Assembly: GCA_903959905.1 (NCBI GenBank) | Contig: CAJBYO010000100.1 | Location: forward strand, 1-56,204 | DNA: 56,204 nt | Direction: 5' to 3' | Source of the DNA: an uncultured Bacteroidales bacterium | GTDB taxonomy: Bacteria; Bacteroidota; Bacteroidia; Bacteroidales; FEN-979 | Shown here: piece by piece, positions 41,949 to 49,487 of the stretch | Position numbering within the stretch: the first letter of the stretch is position 1 | How the letters are laid out: every line of letters begins with the position of its first letter | Position numbers and translations under genes: made by a program | The notes under the pieces: model-generated | What the model saw: only the letters and a program-made list of their open reading frames with translations | Databases searched by the model: none | Told to the model about the DNA's origin: nothing

Positions 41949-42070
41949 ATTGAGGGATTTTAGATTGCAGATTGAATTGAAAAGATTTTGGATTTACGAT
42001 TAGCAGCACTCAATCGTACATCGTCAATCAAACAATTCAATCTGCAATCTAGAATCGTCCAATCGTAAAT
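41943..42070. repeat. GATTTTAG/GATTGCA short-unit repeat with inverted arm
   Basis: The left part has 7- and 8-nt units around GATT (GATTGAG, GATTTTAG, GATTGCA, GATTGAA). The right part is the approximate inverse (CAATCGT, CAATCTGC, GAATCGTC). It fills the gap between the convergent mqnC and trpB2 genes and includes the mqnC stop codon. Confidence 0.8.
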
Positions 42071-42072
42071 TG

Positions 42073-43422
42073 CTACGCGTTGATCAATTGCCCGAGCAGC
42101 GCCTCCTGATGTGCTGCCGTACTTCCGTTTCCCAGCGAGAAATACTGGTCGTATGCGCTCATGTCGAGCAGGCCGTGGCCGGAGAAATTAAAAAGGATCG
42201 TTTTTGCAATGCCTTCTTCACGGGCAATTTTGGCCTCCCGGATCACCTGGGCGATGGCATGGGCCGTTTCGGGCGCAGGGATCAGTCCTTCGGTACGGGC
42301 AAAAGCGACGGCCGCTCCGAAACTTTCCTGCTGGTCAACCGAGCGGGCTTCAATCAGTCCGTCCTTCAGCAACTGGCTGATGATGGCACCTGCACCGTGA
42401 TAACGCAGTCCGCCGGCATGGATCTCGGGTGGGATGAATTTGTGCCCGAGGGTGTACATCGGTATCAACGGTGTCATCCCGGCCGTATCGCCAAAGTCGT
42501 ACTCAAACTTCCCTTTGGTCAGCTTCGGGCATGAGGCTGCCTCTACAGCAATGCAGCGGGTCTTTTTTCCGCCGGTAAAATTGTGCCGCAGGAATGGGAA
42601 TGATAATCCTCCGAAGTTGGATCCTCCGCCGAAAGGACCGATAATGAGGTCAGGAAAATCACCCGCCATCTCCATCTGTTTCTCCGCTTCCAGCCCGATG
42701 ATGGTTTGGTGCAGCATCACATGGTTGAGCACGCTGCCGAGCGAATACATGGTATCGTCGTGGGTGGCCGCCACTTCTATGGCTTCGGAGATCGCGATGC
42801 CGAGGCTGCCCGGGCAATTCGGGTCTTCGGCAAGAAATGCCCTGCCAGCCTGGGTTTCCATGCTGGGAGAAGGGATAACAGAACCGTTCCACAGCTGCAT
42901 CATGGATTTACGGTACGGCTTCTGGTTGAAGCTCACCTTCACCATGAACACCTTGCATTCAATGCCGAAGAAGTTGGTGGCAAAACTCAGGGCACTCCCC
43001 CACTGTCCGGCCCCGGTCTCCGTTGTCATTTTCTTTATTCCCTGTTTATAGTTGTAATAGGCCTGGGGAATGGCAGTGTTCGGCTTGTGCGATCCCGGGG
43101 GACTTACACTCTCATTCTTGAAATAGATCTTGGCCGGCGTATCCAGGGCCTTTTCAAGGTTGTAAGCCCGGTGAACCGGCGTTGGCCTGTATATCCTGTA
43201 AAGGTCGGCTACCTGGTCAGGGATTTCAATGAACCTTTCGGGCGACATCTCCTGTTTGATCAGCTCCAGCGGGAACAGGGCTTCCAGGTCGCCCGGTTGA
43301 ATCGGTTGTTTCGTGCCCGGATGCAGCAGCGGTTGTATCTTGTTAGGCATGTCGGCCTGGATGTTATACCATTTCCCCGGCATTTCCTTTTCGTTCAGAT
43401 TGATTTTTTTGCTCGTTTTCAT
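42073..43422 (-). CDS. trpB: Tryptophan synthase beta chain, TrpB2 type
   Basis: The 449-aa protein belongs to the TrpB2 group of PLP-dependent tryptophan synthase beta subunits, which condense indole and serine. It shows RPTPVHRAYNLEKAL, the PLP-lysine motif SVSPPGSHKPNTAIPQAYY, ETGAGQWGSALSFA, and the phosphate-binding GPFGGGSNFGG. The long N-terminal extension is typical of TrpB2. No trpA is adjacent, so it may salvage indole or serve as the sole beta subunit. Expression is very probably controlled by tryptophan: upstream lie a Bacteroidetes promoter, a leader peptide with three consecutive Trp codons and tandem terminators. Confidence 0.95.
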   Translation of the reverse strand: MKTSKKINLNEKEMPGKWYNIQADMPNKIQPLLHPGTKQPIQPGDLEALFPLELIKQEMSPERFIEIPDQVADLYRIYRPTPVHRAYNLEKALDTPAKIYFKNESVSPPGSHKPNTAIPQAYYNYKQGIKKMTTETGAGQWGSALSFATNFFGIECKVFMVKVSFNQKPYRKSMMQLWNGSVIPSPSMETQAGRAFLAEDPNCPGSLGIAISEAIEVAATHDDTMYSLGSVLNHVMLHQTIIGLEAEKQMEMAGDFPDLIIGPFGGGSNFGGLSFPFLRHNFTGGKKTRCIAVEAASCPKLTKGKFEYDFGDTAGMTPLIPMYTLGHKFIPPEIHAGGLRYHGAGAIISQLLKDGLIEARSVDQQESFGAAVAFARTEGLIPAPETAHAIAQVIREAKIAREEGIAKTILFNFSGHGLLDMSAYDQYFSLGNGSTAAHQEALLGQLINA

Positions 43423-43442
43423 TTTTCGTTGTTTTAAGGGTT

Positions 43443-43483
43443 AAAAAAAACCGGCCCGCCATCTGATCCTGGCAAGCCGGTTT
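43443..43483 (-). terminator. Second terminator of the trpB2 leader
   Basis: The stem AAACCGGCTTGCC / GGCGGGCCGGTTT (13 bp including two G-T pairs) with a 10-nt loop is followed on the minus strand by eight T. It ends 21 nt upstream of the trpB2 start codon. Confidence 0.8.
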
Positions 43484-43493
43484 AATAACAATT

Positions 43494-43527
43494 AAAAAAG
43501 GCCTGCCGTTTGTAAACAGCAAGCCTT
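43494..43527 (-). terminator. Attenuator (first terminator) of the trpB2 leader
   Basis: The stem AAGGCTTGC / GCAGGCCTT is extended by TGTT/AACG to 13 bp with a 4-nt loop and followed by TTTTTT. The segment TGTTTAC in its 5' arm (43512-43518) is complementary over 7 bases to GTAAACA at 43560-43566, which overlaps the stop codon of the leader peptide. That gives an antiterminator alternative. Confidence 0.82.
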
Positions 43528-43562
43528 CTGATTATTGTGTCATATGACTAAAAGGGTGATGT

Positions 43563-43628
43563 TTACGTCCTGTTTGATACAGAGCGCCACCACCAGAAAT
43601 TAATACTCGTATGTAAACTGTGATTCAT
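43563..43628 (-). CDS. Trp leader peptide (21 aa, Trp-Trp-Trp)
   Basis: The short frame begins at ATG 43628, encodes MNHSLHTSINF then WWW then RSVSNRT, and stops at TAA 43563-43565. Three adjacent Trp codons directly before a terminator in the 5' leader of trpB2 are the hallmark of transcription attenuation. When tryptophan is short the ribosome stalls on the Trp codons and frees the segment at the stop codon to pair with the terminator arm. With enough tryptophan it covers that segment. This agrees with the Bacteroid-trp RNA motif described from comparative genomics. Confidence 0.88.
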   Translation of the reverse strand: MNHSLHTSINFWWWRSVSNRT

Positions 43629-43662
43629 AAATTGATGTCCAAAACTAAATCCATTCACCCGG

Positions 43663-43693
43663 CAAATATATGCTAGTTTTTATTAATTCCAAA
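43663..43693 (-). promoter_or_regulatory. trpB2 promoter (TTTG-N19-TATATTTG)
   Basis: A perfect Bacteroidetes -7 box TATATTTG (43663-43670) has TTTG (43690-43693) 19 nt upstream. It lies 34 nt ahead of the leader-peptide ATG and is the best complete promoter in the window. Confidence 0.8.
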
Positions 43694-43877
43694 TAATATT
43701 TTTCATTAGCCGTTTTTCAACGGGTCGCGAAGCGGACCTATCTCACCGATTTTTTGCGCTCCTCCATGTCAGAACGAATCAGGAAATCGCTAAATTGCAG
43801 GCTAATTCAGCTGTGGATCACAGCAAATCTTTTCTGCCTCCTGCAATGGGAGGCAGATATTAACCACAAATAGCTCT
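43694..43877. other. Intergenic segment with a perfect hairpin before the DUF3089 gene
   Basis: TCTGCCTCC at 43833-43841 pairs with GGAGGCAGA at 43849-43857 (9 bp, 7-nt loop), 21 nt upstream of the next start codon. CTGTG-GAT-CACAG lies just before it. There is no T-tract on either side, so a terminator is unlikely. A short RNA structure in the 5' leader is possible. Confidence 0.35.
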
Positions 43878-44900
43878 ATGAAAACTAACCCCAAATTCCG
43901 GTATCATCTCATCAGCACATTCATCATCGGCACATTTCTCTTCTCTGGCTGTGCAAAAGATCATGCACCCCAGATGGTCCCGATGGCCACTGATTATTCA
44001 CAGGTATCACATTGGTTATCAGTACCAGTCGCCATCAGGCCTGTGGATGTTTTTTACCTTTATCCCACATGCTGGAAAAAGGCAGATTCCACCGCCCCGG
44101 ACATCTGCAACATTGATGATCCCACCATGCTGGCCGGCGCAACCCCTGAATTTGAACGCCAGGCAACTGCCGCTGAAAGCTTTGCAAACGTGTTCGCGCC
44201 ATATTACCGGCAGGCGGATGCCAATTACACCCTGGGTTTACCCGAAGATCAGCGGGAGCAAGTGATCGGCGGCATACCTACATCAGATGCCACGGCAGCC
44301 TTTGATTACTATATCAAAAACTATAACCAGGGCCGCCCGTTCATCCTTGCAGGACATTCACAGGGATCAAATGTGCTGATCCACCTGCTTGCAGGGTACC
44401 TGAAGGACAACCCGGATGTTTACAGCAGAATGATCGCTGCTTACGTGATTGGTTATCCTGTAACAGCGGCATACCTCGCGAGTAACCCGCACCTTAAATT
44501 CGCCGAGGGGCCCGACGACCTGGGCGTGATCATCTCCTACAACACACAGGCTCCCAGCGTAATGCCACCACACAACCCGGTTGTGTCAAACATCGTTGGA
44601 CTGGTGATCAACCCCATCACCTGGACCCGGTCCCAAACCACCGCCACAACCGCCCAGGGCCTTGGCTCCATTATGCCCGACTCAGTCACCTTCAAATTTC
44701 AGCAGGTACCTCAGTATGCAGATGCTACGGTGGATACGGCCAGAGGAGTTTTGATCTGCAGTACAGCTGATTCAAACGCGCTCTATATGTACACTTCAGG
44801 ATTTGGGTTAGGAGTGTATCATTCATTTGATTACCCTTTTTATTTTTACAATTTAAGGGCAAATGCTCAAAACAGGGCCAACAAATTCCTCGGAAAATAG
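43878..44900 (+). CDS. DUF3089 alpha/beta-hydrolase-like lipoprotein
   Basis: A lipoprotein signal (IIGTFLFSGCAKD, Cys about 25) is followed by a DUF3089-type alpha/beta-hydrolase fold of 340 aa. Visible features are VDVFYLYPTCW near residue 55-65, the nucleophile elbow ILAGHSQGSNVLIHLL (Ser about 160) and HSFDYPFYFYNLR at the C-terminus with a possible catalytic His. Substrate is unknown; lipase or esterase activity is a family-level guess. It is followed on the same strand by two further lipoprotein genes (46- and 61-nt gaps). Confidence 0.82.
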   Translation: MKTNPKFRYHLISTFIIGTFLFSGCAKDHAPQMVPMATDYSQVSHWLSVPVAIRPVDVFYLYPTCWKKADSTAPDICNIDDPTMLAGATPEFERQATAAESFANVFAPYYRQADANYTLGLPEDQREQVIGGIPTSDATAAFDYYIKNYNQGRPFILAGHSQGSNVLIHLLAGYLKDNPDVYSRMIAAYVIGYPVTAAYLASNPHLKFAEGPDDLGVIISYNTQAPSVMPPHNPVVSNIVGLVINPITWTRSQTTATTAQGLGSIMPDSVTFKFQQVPQYADATVDTARGVLICSTADSNALYMYTSGFGLGVYHSFDYPFYFYNLRANAQNRANKFLGK

Positions 44901-44946
44901 GGGTTGATCCTTCCTTCAGGTTTGTATTGAGAAGAAATCCAACAAC

Positions 44947-45501
44947 ATGAACAAATTCGTCCTGATGCTGATCTTCATCCTCTGGGGTTTTATCTCAGGT
45001 TGCGTTGATAAACCGCAGGAATCTTTACAAAACGATATCTCTTATGCGCAGATTAATCACACATTAACAGGTCCTTGCATTGACACTGTAAGCTTTTCAC
45101 CATTATGCGGGAACCTGATATTTGAGATCTGCCGGAAGGATACAACAGGTATTCTCAATACACTTTCTGTAAAATTGCATGCCCGAATGGCGGATGACAC
45201 AACTTGTCTGCACTATTTCCGTGTGACATATTCCAACGATATCACTCCCCTTGATGAAAACATTTATCTTCCAACAAATAGCTTTCTGTCAGATCCTGAT
45301 AATGAGTATGTACTTGATCATTTTACAGGACAGGGTATTAAATATATCGGCGTTGCATTCCGGTATAAAATACATACAGAAATTTGTAACTGGGCCTGGA
45401 TAAAAGTGTATTGCAGTTCGAACAATGATACGTTGAAAATTATTGATTGGGCATACAATACCAAAAGCGGCGGTATAATCAAAGTCGGGCAGAAAGAATG
45501 A
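44947..45501 (+). CDS. Hypothetical lipoprotein, 184 aa
   Basis: The N-terminus MNKFVLMLIFILWGFISGC is a lipoprotein signal with lipobox ISGC (Cys 19). The mature part is beta-rich with several Cys (for example GPCIDTVSFSPLCGN) but matches no family I recognise. It lies between the DUF3089 and FISUMP lipoprotein genes, all on the plus strand, and may be co-transcribed with them. Location is predicted as periplasm or outer membrane. Function unknown. Confidence 0.7.
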   Translation: MNKFVLMLIFILWGFISGCVDKPQESLQNDISYAQINHTLTGPCIDTVSFSPLCGNLIFEICRKDTTGILNTLSVKLHARMADDTTCLHYFRVTYSNDITPLDENIYLPTNSFLSDPDNEYVLDHFTGQGIKYIGVAFRYKIHTEICNWAWIKVYCSSNNDTLKIIDWAYNTKSGGIIKVGQKE

Positions 45502-45562
45502 TTTACCTCATGACTTACTTCAAACCACTAACAAAAACGCTATGGTTCACTCAATAAGCACA

Positions 45563-46234
45563 ATGAAATTCCGTATCATTTGTTACATTCTACTGATCAT
45601 CCTTTCCGGCAGCTGCAGGAAAACAGTGGATCCCGCCTTGCCACCCACAACTGTAACCGACATCGACGGAAATGTTTATCACACCGTTACCATCGGGTCA
45701 CAGGTATGGCTGGGAGAAAACCTGCGGGTCACCAGGTTTAACGATGGTACCACCATCCCCGGGATAAACGACAGCACCTTATGGGGAAAGCAGGCCTCCC
45801 CCGCATTTTGCTGGTATAACAACGACGAATCCAATAAAACCACCTACGGGGCCCTCTATAACTGGCATGCCGGGAGCTCCGGGAAACTTGCCCCGAAAGG
45901 ATGGCATGTGCCATCTGATGCCGAATTAACCCAACTGATCACCTTTTGCGGAGGAGAAAAGGTGGCAGGCGGTATATTAAAAGAAAAAGGAACAACCCAC
46001 TGGGGTGACCCGAACACGGGGGCCGTCAACGAATTCGGTTTTTCAGCACTTCCAGGCGGATACCGCGCTGCCAGCGGCGGATTTGTCGGGATCGGATATG
46101 TGGGGTACATGTGGTGTACAACCACATATGTTACAGGTGCCCTCTACCGCGAAATGAGCAACAGCGACGGTGAAGTCAGGACAAATAACAACAATAAAGA
46201 GTTTGGATATTCAATCCGGTGCATACGGGATTAG
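45563..46234 (+). CDS. Lipoprotein with FISUMP domain
   Basis: The start is taken at Met 45563 (MKFRIICYILLIILSGSC), which directly precedes a lipoprotein signal; an ATG seven codons upstream is in frame. The mature protein is a single Fibrobacter succinogenes major paralogous domain: DIDGNVYHTVTIGSQVWLGE, NLRVTRFNDGT, YNWHA, LAPKGWHVPSDAEL, FSALPGGYRA, and the closing FGYSIRCIRD. The domain is frequent in surface proteins of Bacteroidetes and Fibrobacteres and its role is not established. A related domain ends the 53745-55976 protein. Confidence 0.85.
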   Translation: MKFRIICYILLIILSGSCRKTVDPALPPTTVTDIDGNVYHTVTIGSQVWLGENLRVTRFNDGTTIPGINDSTLWGKQASPAFCWYNNDESNKTTYGALYNWHAGSSGKLAPKGWHVPSDAELTQLITFCGGEKVAGGILKEKGTTHWGDPNTGAVNEFGFSALPGGYRAASGGFVGIGYVGYMWCTTTYVTGALYREMSNSDGEVRTNNNNKEFGYSIRCIRD

Positions 46235-46303
46235 GCTCGTTTTCTTATTAATCCAGGTACAGCAGAGCTCACATTTATCGGATTTAAATCTTGATTAGCT
46301 GTT

Positions 46304-46423
46304 GTGCCGGAGGCACAAAATATGGGTAGAGATTGAATGTATCATGGAATATTTCGTCCCGTACAGGACGAAATAAGACGTCTCCCCGGGTTTATCTACC
46401 CATATTAAATCCCAAAAGGGATT
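46304..46423 (+). repeat. 120-nt structured repeat element, copy B
   Basis: It has the same plan as copy A: hairpin GTGCC-GGA-GGCAC (46304-46316); helix AATATGGGTAGA (46319-46330) with TCTACCCATATT (46395-46406); enclosed hairpin ATTTCGTCC-CGTACA-GGACGAAAT (46351-46374); final hairpin AATCCC-AAAA-GGGATT (46408-46423). Loops and linkers differ from copy A while stems are kept. Confidence 0.85.
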
Positions 46424-46468
46424 AAAAAAGAAATTTAATAATCTATTATATAATACCAAATAATAACA

Positions 46469-46476
46469 TAACTTTG
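46469..46476 (+). promoter_or_regulatory. -7 promoter box (TAACTTTG) of the efflux-like operon
   Basis: TAnnTTTG match 12 nt upstream of the ATG at 46488, implying a very short leader or a slightly later start. Confidence 0.45.
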
Positions 46477-46487
46477 AATGCGATAGC

Positions 46488-47705
46488 ATGGTCCGTTCAA
46501 AGTACATATATCCCGCGGCCGCATCGGTCATTGTGATTGTTGCTGCCTTCCTGGTCTTCTCATCAAAGGAGAAAGAAAATATCCTTTTTGCCACTGTCAG
46601 AAAGGGTTCGTTAAACATTGAAGTCACCGCAACCGGCGAACTTACCGCAAAAAACGCGGTCATGGTGCATGGTCCCTCCATTCTTGCCACCATGCAGGTC
46701 CCGGATATTAAATTACAGTCCATACTGCCCGAAGGAACACAGGTAAATGCCGGCGAGGTTATTGCCGTGCTGGATCCAAAAGGCATTAATACACAAATCA
46801 GGCAGGCAGAAGAGGCTGCTCAGGATGGAAGGGTAAAGCTGGAGGAGCTGATCCTGGATACCACCCAGACACTGAAAGACAACCGCGACCAGATAAAGAA
46901 CCTGGAGTTTGACCTGGAACAGGCTAAGAATGCTGTTGAAGAGTCAACCTATGAGGTACCTGCCACAGTAAAAAAGCTGAAACAGGACGCCATCAAAGCC
47001 GAACGCATGGTAGAAAATGCAAAAGCAAAATATAACCTGGAACGGACCAAAGCAGGAAACAGGGTCATCAACTCCCGCTTCATCTTCAATAAAAGCACCC
47101 GGCTTCTGACGGAACTGAAACAGACGCTCGACAGCCTCTACATCCGTGCCCCCAGCCCGGGAATGCTGATCTACCACCGCCGCTACATGGGTGAAAAGGT
47201 AATACCGGGAACCACACTTACGCCCACCTTTGATTTCATCGTAGCCGAACTCCCCGATCTGTCGCAGATGAAATCAATCACCGGGATCAATGAGATGGAT
47301 ATTGATAAGGTAGATACCGGCCAGACTGTCACTGTCAGCGTAGATGCTTCTCCGGGGAAGTCTTTCACCGGGCGCGTCACTGCCATCGCCAACATGGGCA
47401 TGGAAGACCCTGTTTCCGGATCAAGGGTGTTTGAGGTGGAAATTCTTCTTGACCCCACCACCACCGTTCTACGCCCTGGATCCACAAGCACGAACAGGAT
47501 ACTGGCCGGAACTTACCGGAATGTGCTCTATGTGCCGGTTGATGCCGTTTTCGCAGGCAATGGATCCGGTACGTTTGTTTACAAAAAGGCCGGCTCAAAA
47601 TTAATCAGGCAACCGGTGGTGACAGGCGCGTCAAATGAAGCATTCATCATTATCACGTCAGGGCTGGCTGAAAACGACCAGGTCAGCCTCTCTGAACCGG
47701 AATGA
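46488..47705 (+). CDS. HlyD/MacA-family periplasmic adaptor
   Basis: The 405-aa protein has one N-terminal membrane segment (about 7-24), a first lipoyl/barrel half-motif (ATVRKGSLNIEVTATGELTA), a long coiled-coil hairpin (about 100-205, LEFDLEQAKNAVEE region), a second lipoyl part and beta-barrel/membrane-proximal domains (SVDASPGKSFTGRVTAIANM, VYVPVDAVF-type region). Such adaptors link an inner-membrane transporter to a TolC-like channel. The next gene encodes a MacB-like permease, so the two form a tripartite-type efflux or export unit. Confidence 0.88.
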   Translation: MVRSKYIYPAAASVIVIVAAFLVFSSKEKENILFATVRKGSLNIEVTATGELTAKNAVMVHGPSILATMQVPDIKLQSILPEGTQVNAGEVIAVLDPKGINTQIRQAEEAAQDGRVKLEELILDTTQTLKDNRDQIKNLEFDLEQAKNAVEESTYEVPATVKKLKQDAIKAERMVENAKAKYNLERTKAGNRVINSRFIFNKSTRLLTELKQTLDSLYIRAPSPGMLIYHRRYMGEKVIPGTTLTPTFDFIVAELPDLSQMKSITGINEMDIDKVDTGQTVTVSVDASPGKSFTGRVTAIANMGMEDPVSGSRVFEVEILLDPTTTVLRPGSTSTNRILAGTYRNVLYVPVDAVFAGNGSGTFVYKKAGSKLIRQPVVTGASNEAFIIITSGLAENDQVSLSEPE

Positions 47706-47767
47706 CAGGTTGATGCTGCGAATACCGATTAACATACACAATCCGGCAAAGGAGGCCATGATCAACG

Positions 47768-49114
47768 ATGCTTGAAAGATACAGGTACCTGCTGATAATC
47801 TCGCTTGAAGCTGTCAAGGTTAACCGCTACCGGTCGGTACTCACAGCGCTCGGGATCATCTTCGGTGTGGCCTCTGTCATTGCCATGATGGCCATCGGGC
47901 GGGGCGCACAAAAAGCCATCCTTGACCAGATGAAACTGGTTGGCATCAACAACATTATCATCACCCCCGCCATTGATCTGAAAACAGCACAGGCTGCCGA
48001 TTCCTCCGGCGCCAGGCCTGTCGGATTCAAAGATGAACCGCGGTCACCGGGGCTTACCGTACAGGATGTACAGCCGATTGCCGACATTCTTCCCAATGCC
48101 GTGTTTGTCAGTCCCGAGATCAACCTGGCCACACAGGCCCGGGCGAACGGCAAACGAATTCCGGTTCAGCTGACCGGGGTGACACCAGGCTTCTTCAAAG
48201 TGTTTGGCCTGACCCTGGTATCGGGAGGTATATTCACGGAGAGGCAATCATCACTGGCAAGCCCTGTCTGCATTATAGGACCCACCGTCAGGACAAGCCT
48301 ATTTCCGGGTATGGATCCGCTGGGCAATTCAATCAAATGCGGCAATACCTGGCTCAGAATTACAGGTATCCTTGGAAAAACCAACGGGAATACTTCGTCG
48401 CTCGGGAAACTGGGGATTTCCGATTTCAATTCAACCGTTTATATCCCGTTGAACACTATGCAAGGCAGGTTTGGCGGCAGCGGATCTGCCGGAACAGGAA
48501 CCCGCTCCTTCATTGACCGCTACAGCGAAACACCCGGAGGCATCTCAGGAAGTGTGCTCGCAAAGTCGCGGGTCGACAAGATCGTTGTACAGGTAAGCGA
48601 TCCGCAGCAGATGACATCCACGGCTCCGGTGCTGAAAAGGGTCCTGAAACGGCTGCACAACGGGGTGGAAGATTTCAAGGTGGTGATTCCGGAACTCCTC
48701 CTGAAAAACGAAAAACGGGCCAGGAATATTTTCAGCATCGTACTGAGTGCCATAGCAGGAATTTCGCTCCTGGTGGGCGGCATTGGCATCATGAACATCA
48801 TGATGACATCGGTGGTGGAACGAACCAAGGAGATCGGCGTACGGCTGTCGATCGGTGCGAAGAAAAAAGATATCGTGTTCCAGTTCCTGGCCGAATCTGC
48901 CATGATCAGCCTGGCCGGCGGGGTGATCGGCATCCTGCTCGGGGTAGTCCTGGCACAGGTCATCCGCTACTTTGCAGGGATTCCGACTGTCATTACACTG
49001 CTGTCGGTGCTGGTGTCGTTCGGTATTTCAGTAACTGTCGGCATCGTATTTGGCTACCTGCCAGCAAAAAGGGCATCACAGCAGGATCCTGTGGCTTCGC
49101 TGCGCTATGAATGA
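47768..49114 (+). CDS. MacB/FtsX-like ABC transporter permease
   Basis: The 448-aa protein has the MacB permease arrangement: one N-terminal helix with RYRSVLTALGIIFGVASVIA, a periplasmic MacB-PCD-like domain (about 60-300), and three C-terminal helices with GGIGIMNIMMTSVVERTKEIGVRL and LPAKRASQQDPVASLRYE. No ATPase domain is fused, and no MacB-type ATPase gene or TolC gene is present in the window, although genes of this type are usually found in such operons. The ATPase must be encoded elsewhere or be shared. Confidence 0.9.
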   Translation: MLERYRYLLIISLEAVKVNRYRSVLTALGIIFGVASVIAMMAIGRGAQKAILDQMKLVGINNIIITPAIDLKTAQAADSSGARPVGFKDEPRSPGLTVQDVQPIADILPNAVFVSPEINLATQARANGKRIPVQLTGVTPGFFKVFGLTLVSGGIFTERQSSLASPVCIIGPTVRTSLFPGMDPLGNSIKCGNTWLRITGILGKTNGNTSSLGKLGISDFNSTVYIPLNTMQGRFGGSGSAGTGTRSFIDRYSETPGGISGSVLAKSRVDKIVVQVSDPQQMTSTAPVLKRVLKRLHNGVEDFKVVIPELLLKNEKRARNIFSIVLSAIAGISLLVGGIGIMNIMMTSVVERTKEIGVRLSIGAKKKDIVFQFLAESAMISLAGGVIGILLGVVLAQVIRYFAGIPTVITLLSVLVSFGISVTVGIVFGYLPAKRASQQDPVASLRYE

Positions 49115-49487
49115 CGGGCAATATATTTCAACTCCTAAATACAACAATTGAACAAGAAATTGAATGCGGTTACAGAATTTCATAAACCATTCGCCTTTAA
49201 TTTAATAACTTGCCATGAATGCCCGGGCTTTGATTTTTTATCAAATGGGCAAAATCAATTTGTAAAATGAACGCTTACGATACACGTCACCGGCACAAAC
49301 TTCATTTTAACCACGAAGGCGAAAAAGGATGCACAAAGTCGCACGAAGGGCCGATGATATGGTGCATGCCTTCTGCGCCTTCGTGACGCACTTTGTCGAC
49401 TTCGTGGTTAAATTTTAGTTAACAATGACTTATTACCTAACCAATTAACACATCATTCATGATTTTCCACTTATTAATTCCTGTTAT
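49115..49487. other. Intergenic gap with one inverted-repeat element
   Basis: No gene or promoter box is evident apart from the inverted repeat at 49309-49409. The region upstream of the prolyl oligopeptidase start is AT-rich without a clear TAnnTTTG box. Confidence 0.3.
49309..49409. repeat. Inverted-repeat element, CCACGAAGGCG family, copy 2
   Basis: The left arm begins AACCACGAAGGCG and the right arm ends CTTCGTGGTT. The interior shows further CACGAAGG/CCTTCGTG blocks. It is related to 12739-12885. Confidence 0.88.

Noticed and set aside
42706..43437. 243-aa plus-strand frame opposite trpB2
   Set aside because: TrpB2 motifs on the minus strand are unambiguous; the opposite frame shows no family features and starts inside the coding region.
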